DNA of 64,000 nucleotides from Thauera sp. K11. GTDB taxonomy: Bacteria; Pseudomonadota; Gammaproteobacteria; Burkholderiales; Rhodocyclaceae. The DNA is taken from the NCBI RefSeq assembly GCF_002354895.1, contig NZ_CP023439.1, forward strand, positions 1,178,001-1,242,000, read 5' to 3'. The first letter of the stretch is position 1. Every line of letters begins with the position of its first letter. The translations under genes and the position numbers were made by a program. Of this stretch, positions 60,515 through 64,000 are shown one piece after another. Under the pieces are notes generated by a model that saw only the letters and a program-made list of their open reading frames with translations, ran no database searches and was not told the DNA's origin.

Positions 60515-60930
60515 TCCTGCTCGACACGAACGTGGTCTCGGAGCCCCTGCGCCGTGCTCCGGACGCCCGCGTGGTCGAGTGGATCGACGCGCAGCCGCTC
60601 GAAACGCTATACCTGTCCGCCGTCACGGTGGCCGAACTGCGCGCCGGCGTGGCGCTGCTGCCGGCCGGCAAGCGGCGGGCCGGTTTGCATGAGAGCCTGG
60701 AAAAGCAGGTGTTGCCGCTGTTCGCCGGGCGCCTGCTGGCTTTCGATTCCGCATGTACGCAAGCCTATGCGGCGCTGATGGCGAAGGCTCGCGCGGCGGG
60801 CCTGGCGATCGCCACGGCCGACGGCTATATCGCCGCCATTGCCGCCGCCAACGGGTTTTCCGTGGCCACGCGCGACGCGAGCCCGTTCGAGGCTGCCGGA
60901 GTCGCCGTCATCAACCCGTGGGCGGCATAG
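60511..60930 (+). CDS. PIN-domain ribonuclease toxin, FitB/VapC-like
   Basis: A 139-residue PIN domain with acidic active-site residues in LLDTNVVSE (Asp5), VAELRAGV (Glu), IATADGYIAA (Asp) and VATRDASPF (Asp). VapC/FitB toxins cut tRNA or other RNA when not held by the antitoxin. It is translationally coupled to the antitoxin gene. The pair stands exactly where the livF gene of the transporter would be expected. Confidence 0.92.
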   Translation: MILLDTNVVSEPLRRAPDARVVEWIDAQPLETLYLSAVTVAELRAGVALLPAGKRRAGLHESLEKQVLPLFAGRLLAFDSACTQAYAALMAKARAAGLAIATADGYIAAIAAANGFSVATRDASPFEAAGVAVINPWAA

Positions 60931-61263
60931 GGCGGGAATCCTCTTTCCGCGCTCCCGGCGGCGGCCTGCCGGGGCCGGAGTGCCACGGCGCGGTCGCCAT
61001 CACCAGCAGCGCCAGATCCCGATAGCCGGCGCGCGCCGGCGGCGTCTGCGCGGGATCGCGAGGCCGCGATTTCTCGCCCATGCCCCTGCCCCTGTCCGGC
61101 CGTGCTGCTGGCTGCGCATCAGAACGTTTCCCATCTGGTTGCGGTGCAGCACGATCTTCCCGGGTGAATTCTTCAACCTGTTGTTTATAAAAAGAAAAAT
61201 AAATTGGCATGGAAGGTGCTCAAGGGGCCTGTCTTCCGACCCCATCCACTTTGGAGCCCAGCC
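60931..61263. other. gap between toxin gene and second DszC-like gene
   Basis: The 333 bases hold short GC palindromes (for example 61027-61040) and a sigma54 promoter at 61205-61220. No livF remnant or other gene was recognised. Confidence 0.55.
61205..61220 (+). promoter_or_regulatory. sigma54 promoter upstream of the second DszC-like gene
   Basis: TGGCATG-GAAG-GTGCT fits the -24 element and carries the invariant GC of the -12 element with one substitution. An AT-rich patch lies directly upstream. Predicted start of transcription near 61231, ahead of the ATG at 61264 with GGAG. Confidence 0.65.
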
Positions 61264-62505
61264 ATGACCCATCGCGACGAGTTTTCCAGCCTGTCGACCG
61301 GAACCGACTACGAGCAGCTTGCGAGCCGCTTCCGTCCCATCTTCGCGCGCATCGCCGAAGGGGCCGTCGAGCGCGAGCGCACGCGCACGCTGCCGCATGA
61401 GCAGATCAAGTGGCTGAAGGAAGCGGGCTTCGGCGCGGTGCGCGTGCCGGTCGAACATGGCGGGGCAGGGGCCTCGCTTCCGCAACTGTTCGCGCTGCTG
61501 ATCGAGCTGGCGGCGGCCGATTCCAACCTGCCGCAGGCCTTGCGCGGCCATTTCGCCTTCGTCGAGGACCGCCTGAACGCGCCCGCCGGCGAGCAGCGCG
61601 ACGTCTGGTTCAAGCGCTTCGTCGCGGGGGAGACCTTCGGCAACGCGTGGACGGAGGTCGGCGACGTCAAGATCGGCGACGTCATCACGCTGGTTTCGCC
61701 CAAGGACGGGCGCTGGGTGCTGAACGGGCGCAAGTACTACAGCACCGGCAGCATCTTCGCCGACTGGATCGACGTCTATGCGCGCCGCGCCGACACCGGC
61801 GCCGACGTCATCGCCGCGGTGCGCACCGCGCAGCCGGGCGTGACGCAGTTCGACGACTGGGACGGCTTCGGCCAGCGCACCACCGGCAGCGGCACCTCGG
61901 TCTTCGAGGACGCGGTGGTGGAAGCCGAGGACGTCATCGATTTCTCCACCCGCTTCAAGTACCAGACCGCCTTCTACCAGCTCGTGCATCTGGCGACGCT
62001 GGCCGGCATCGCGCGCGCCGCGGAACGCGAGGTCGCGCGGCACGTCGCCGGGCGCAAGCGCATCTTCAGCACCGGCAACGCGCCGCTGGCCAGGCTCGAT
62101 CCGCAGATCCAGCAGGTGGTCGGCGAGATCTCGGCGCAGGCGTATGCCGCCGCGGCGATCGCCGTGCGCGCGGCGGAGCCGGCGCAGCGTGCCTACCTCG
62201 CCCGCTTCGGCGGCGACGAGGCGGCGGAGAAGGCCGCCAACATCGATGCCGAGATCGAGTCGGCGCAGGGGCAAGTGGTCATCGCCGACCTCGTGCTGCG
62301 CGCCACCGCCGACCTGTTCGACGCGCTCGGCGCCTCGTCCGCCAGCGAGCGCCTGGCGCTCGACCGCCACTGGCGCAACGCGCGCACCGTCGCCACCCAC
62401 AACCCGCTCGTCTACAAGGCGCGCATCGTCGGCGACTGGTCGATCAACGGCACCGAGCCGCCCTACGTCTGGCAGATCGGCGGCAGCCCCGCGGCCAGCA
62501 AGTGA
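61264..62505 (+). CDS. DszC/SfnB-type flavin-dependent oxidoreductase, copy 2
   Basis: A 413-residue acyl-CoA dehydrogenase-fold protein: VRVPVEHGGAGASLPQLFAL, FGNAWTEVGDVKIGD, WDGFGQRTTGSGTSVFED and LDRHWRNARTVATHNPLVYK at the end. The pattern is that of DszC-like monooxygenases, which use FMNH2 and oxygen on sulfur compounds. It has its own sigma54 promoter and is followed by a related gene 34 bases on. Confidence 0.9.
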   Translation: MTHRDEFSSLSTGTDYEQLASRFRPIFARIAEGAVERERTRTLPHEQIKWLKEAGFGAVRVPVEHGGAGASLPQLFALLIELAAADSNLPQALRGHFAFVEDRLNAPAGEQRDVWFKRFVAGETFGNAWTEVGDVKIGDVITLVSPKDGRWVLNGRKYYSTGSIFADWIDVYARRADTGADVIAAVRTAQPGVTQFDDWDGFGQRTTGSGTSVFEDAVVEAEDVIDFSTRFKYQTAFYQLVHLATLAGIARAAEREVARHVAGRKRIFSTGNAPLARLDPQIQQVVGEISAQAYAAAAIAVRAAEPAQRAYLARFGGDEAAEKAANIDAEIESAQGQVVIADLVLRATADLFDALGASSASERLALDRHWRNARTVATHNPLVYKARIVGDWSINGTEPPYVWQIGGSPAASK

Positions 62506-62539
62506 TTCCACCCGCAACCCCGAGAAAGGAGTGCCCCGA

Positions 62540-63799
62540 ATGAGTACGCTTCAAGCCGGTCCCGAAACCCGCCAGCGCGTCAATACCGCCGCGCCGTTCG
62601 CCGCGCTGCCGCGTCCGTCGCAGCCCGCCCACGTCATCCGCAGCGACGCCGAGGCGATCGAGGTGGCGCGCCGGCTCGCCGCCGGGTTCGCCGTCGAAGC
62701 CTCGCTGCGCGACCGCGAAGGCTACCTGCCGATCGCCGAGGTCGACGCCTACTCGCAGAGCGGCCTGTGGGGCATCACCGTGCCCAGGGCCTACGGCGGC
62801 GCCGGGGTGTCGTATGCCACGGTGGCCGAGGTGATCCGCATCCTGGCCGAGGCGGATTCGAGCATCGCGCAGATCACCCAGAACCATCTGGCCCTCGTCG
62901 CCCACATCGACCTCGATGCGTCCGAAGAGCAGAAGAAGGCGCTGTTCGGCCTCGTGCTGCAGGGCATCCGCTTCGGCAACGCGTTCTCGGAAAAGGGCAG
63001 CAAGAACGTGGCCGCGTTCGAGACGCGGCTGCGCCGCGAGGGCGACGGCGTGGTGGTCAATGGCCAGAAGTTCTACACCACCGGCGCGCTGCTGGCGCAC
63101 ATCGTGCCCATCGTCGCGGTCGATGACGAAGGCAAGGGCTATCTCGTCTTCGCCGATCGCGACGCCCCCGGCCTCACCGTCATCAACGACTGGTCGAGCT
63201 TCGGCCAGCGCACCACCGCCTCCGGCTCGATCAGGATCGAGAACGTGCGCGTGCCGGCGAGCCGCCTGGTGCCGGTGGCGGCCTTCGAGCGCCCGACCGC
63301 GGCCGGCGCGATCTCGCAGATCATCCAGTCGGCGATCGACGCCGGCATCGCTGCCGCTGCCATCGCCGAGACCGTCGCCTTCGTGCGCACGCGCAGCCGG
63401 CCGTGGATCGACAGCGGCAAGGAGTCGGCGGGCGAGGACCCGTTCACCGTCAGCGCGGTCGGCGAACTGGTGATCCGGCTGCATGCGGCCGAAGCGCTGC
63501 TGGAGCGCGCGGGACGGGCGATCGACGATGCGCTGGCAGCCCCGGACGAGGGCACGGTCAACCGCGCCACGCTGGCCACCAGCGAATCCAAGGTGCTCAC
63601 CACCGAGGTGGCGATCGCCGCCACCAACAAGCTGTTCGAGCTGGCGGGCACCCGTTCCACGCTGAGCGAGCACAACCTCGACCGCCACTGGCGCAACGCC
63701 CGCACCCACACGCTGCACGACCCGGTGCGCTGGAAGTACTTCCACGTCGGCAACTTCCACCTGAACGGCATCAATCCGCCGCGCCACCCGTGGAACTGA
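62540..63799 (+). CDS. sfnB: SfnB-family sulfur acquisition oxidoreductase
   Basis: A 419-residue protein that opens with a 30-residue extension and AHVIRSDAEAIEVARRLAAG, typical of SfnB, then VPRAYGGAGVSYATVAEVIR, AFSEKGSKNVAAF, DWSSFGQRTTASGSI and LDRHWRNARTHTLHDPVRWK. SfnB works with the SfnG-type monooxygenase in releasing sulfur from sulfones or sulfonates. It is in line with the preceding DszC-like gene and the following monooxygenase. GAAAGGAG lies upstream of the ATG. Confidence 0.9.
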   Translation: MSTLQAGPETRQRVNTAAPFAALPRPSQPAHVIRSDAEAIEVARRLAAGFAVEASLRDREGYLPIAEVDAYSQSGLWGITVPRAYGGAGVSYATVAEVIRILAEADSSIAQITQNHLALVAHIDLDASEEQKKALFGLVLQGIRFGNAFSEKGSKNVAAFETRLRREGDGVVVNGQKFYTTGALLAHIVPIVAVDDEGKGYLVFADRDAPGLTVINDWSSFGQRTTASGSIRIENVRVPASRLVPVAAFERPTAAGAISQIIQSAIDAGIAAAAIAETVAFVRTRSRPWIDSGKESAGEDPFTVSAVGELVIRLHAAEALLERAGRAIDDALAAPDEGTVNRATLATSESKVLTTEVAIAATNKLFELAGTRSTLSEHNLDRHWRNARTHTLHDPVRWKYFHVGNFHLNGINPPRHPWN

Positions 63800-63833
63800 G
63801 CATCCGGCCGCCACGCACGGAGGACCACGCCCC

Positions 63834-64000
63834 ATGAGCAAGACCATCCGCTTCAACGCCTTCGAGATGAACTGCGTCGGCCATCAGTCCCCGGGGCTGT
63901 GGACCCACCCGCGCGACCGCTCGTGGCAGTACAAGGACCTGGCGTACTGGACCGATCTCGCCAGGATTCTCGAACGGGGCATCTTCGACGGCATCTTCAT
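63834..64000 (+). CDS. NtaA/SnaA/DszA-family FMN-dependent monooxygenase (start only)
   Basis: Only 55 residues are visible before the window ends: the frame begins MSKTIRFNAFEMNCVGHQSP and continues LTDLARILERG-like to GIFDGIF, the N-terminus of the luciferase-like DszA/NtaA/SnaA family. These enzymes cut C-S or C-N bonds using FMNH2. Its place after two DszC/SfnB-type genes fits a desulfurisation pathway. CGGAGG precedes the ATG. Confidence 0.85.
   Translation, partial: MSKTIRFNAFEMNCVGHQSPGLWTHPRDRSWQYKDLAYWTDLARILERGIFDGIF

Overview
The window reads as chromosome of a high-GC, flagellated betaproteobacterium, most likely Rhodocyclales (Azoarcus/Thauera/Aromatoleum group). The basis is the flagellar gene order with a sigma54-type two-component pair, a PEP-CTERM protein, a Tat-exported PhoX and the SfnR/SfnB sulfur genes. 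The taxonomic call is an inference from gene content and base composition, not from a marker gene. No rRNA, tRNA, CRISPR array or complete insertion sequence was seen.

Layout. (1) About 1-20 kb is a flagellar region. fliM(partial)-fliL-fliK-fliJ-fliI-fliH-fliG-fliF run leftwards. An FlrB/FlrC (FleS/FleR-like) kinase/regulator pair and fliE run rightwards. After a TIR-domain membrane protein come two PilZ/YcgR-like proteins, a short FlhB-like protein, a second FliK-like protein, fliT, fliS, fliD, flaG and fliC. Clear sigma54 promoters precede fliK (an exact 27-bp tandem duplication) and fliE. A sigma28 promoter precedes fliC. (2) At 20-27 kb a second sigma28 promoter, pointing away from fliC, drives a 1004-residue protein built almost wholly of octapeptides in exact 408-bp super-repeats. 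It is followed by a TPR/GT41 (SPINDLY/OGT-like) glycosyltransferase, UDP-galactopyranose mutase and another glycosyltransferase. (3) At 27-40 kb are a Uma2 protein, a Fic protein, a peptide-type ABC transporter (binding protein encoded 5 kb away), RidA, a PEP-CTERM protein, PhoX and an exported methyltransferase-like protein.

(4) At 40-48 kb is a sulfur locus: sulfate-binding protein, TOBE protein, an RBBP9-type hydrolase, then rhodanese - cysK - epsC - XRE regulator - family 2A encapsulin shell - cysteine desulfurase with a long disordered N-terminal extension. The last six genes form a coherent encapsulated desulfurase system that makes cysteine, extracts its sulfur inside a protein compartment and handles the sulfane sulfur. 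A promoter with an overlapping inverted repeat sits between the XRE gene and the shell gene. (5) At 48-64 kb are small methyltransferases, a ChrA transporter, a SfnR-like sigma54 activator, three flavin-dependent DszC/SfnB-type enzymes, a branched-chain-type ABC transporter without LivF but with a catalytically degenerate AMP-binding protein, a FitAB/VapBC-type toxin-antitoxin pair and the start of a DszA/NtaA-type monooxygenase. Two sigma54 promoters in this part fit control by SfnR. The right 24 kb therefore has a strong organosulfur/sulfate theme.

The most notable items are the encapsulin operon with its candidate operator, the sigma28-driven octapeptide protein next to an OGT-like enzyme, the TIR protein inside the flagellar locus, and the duplicated sigma54 promoter at fliK.
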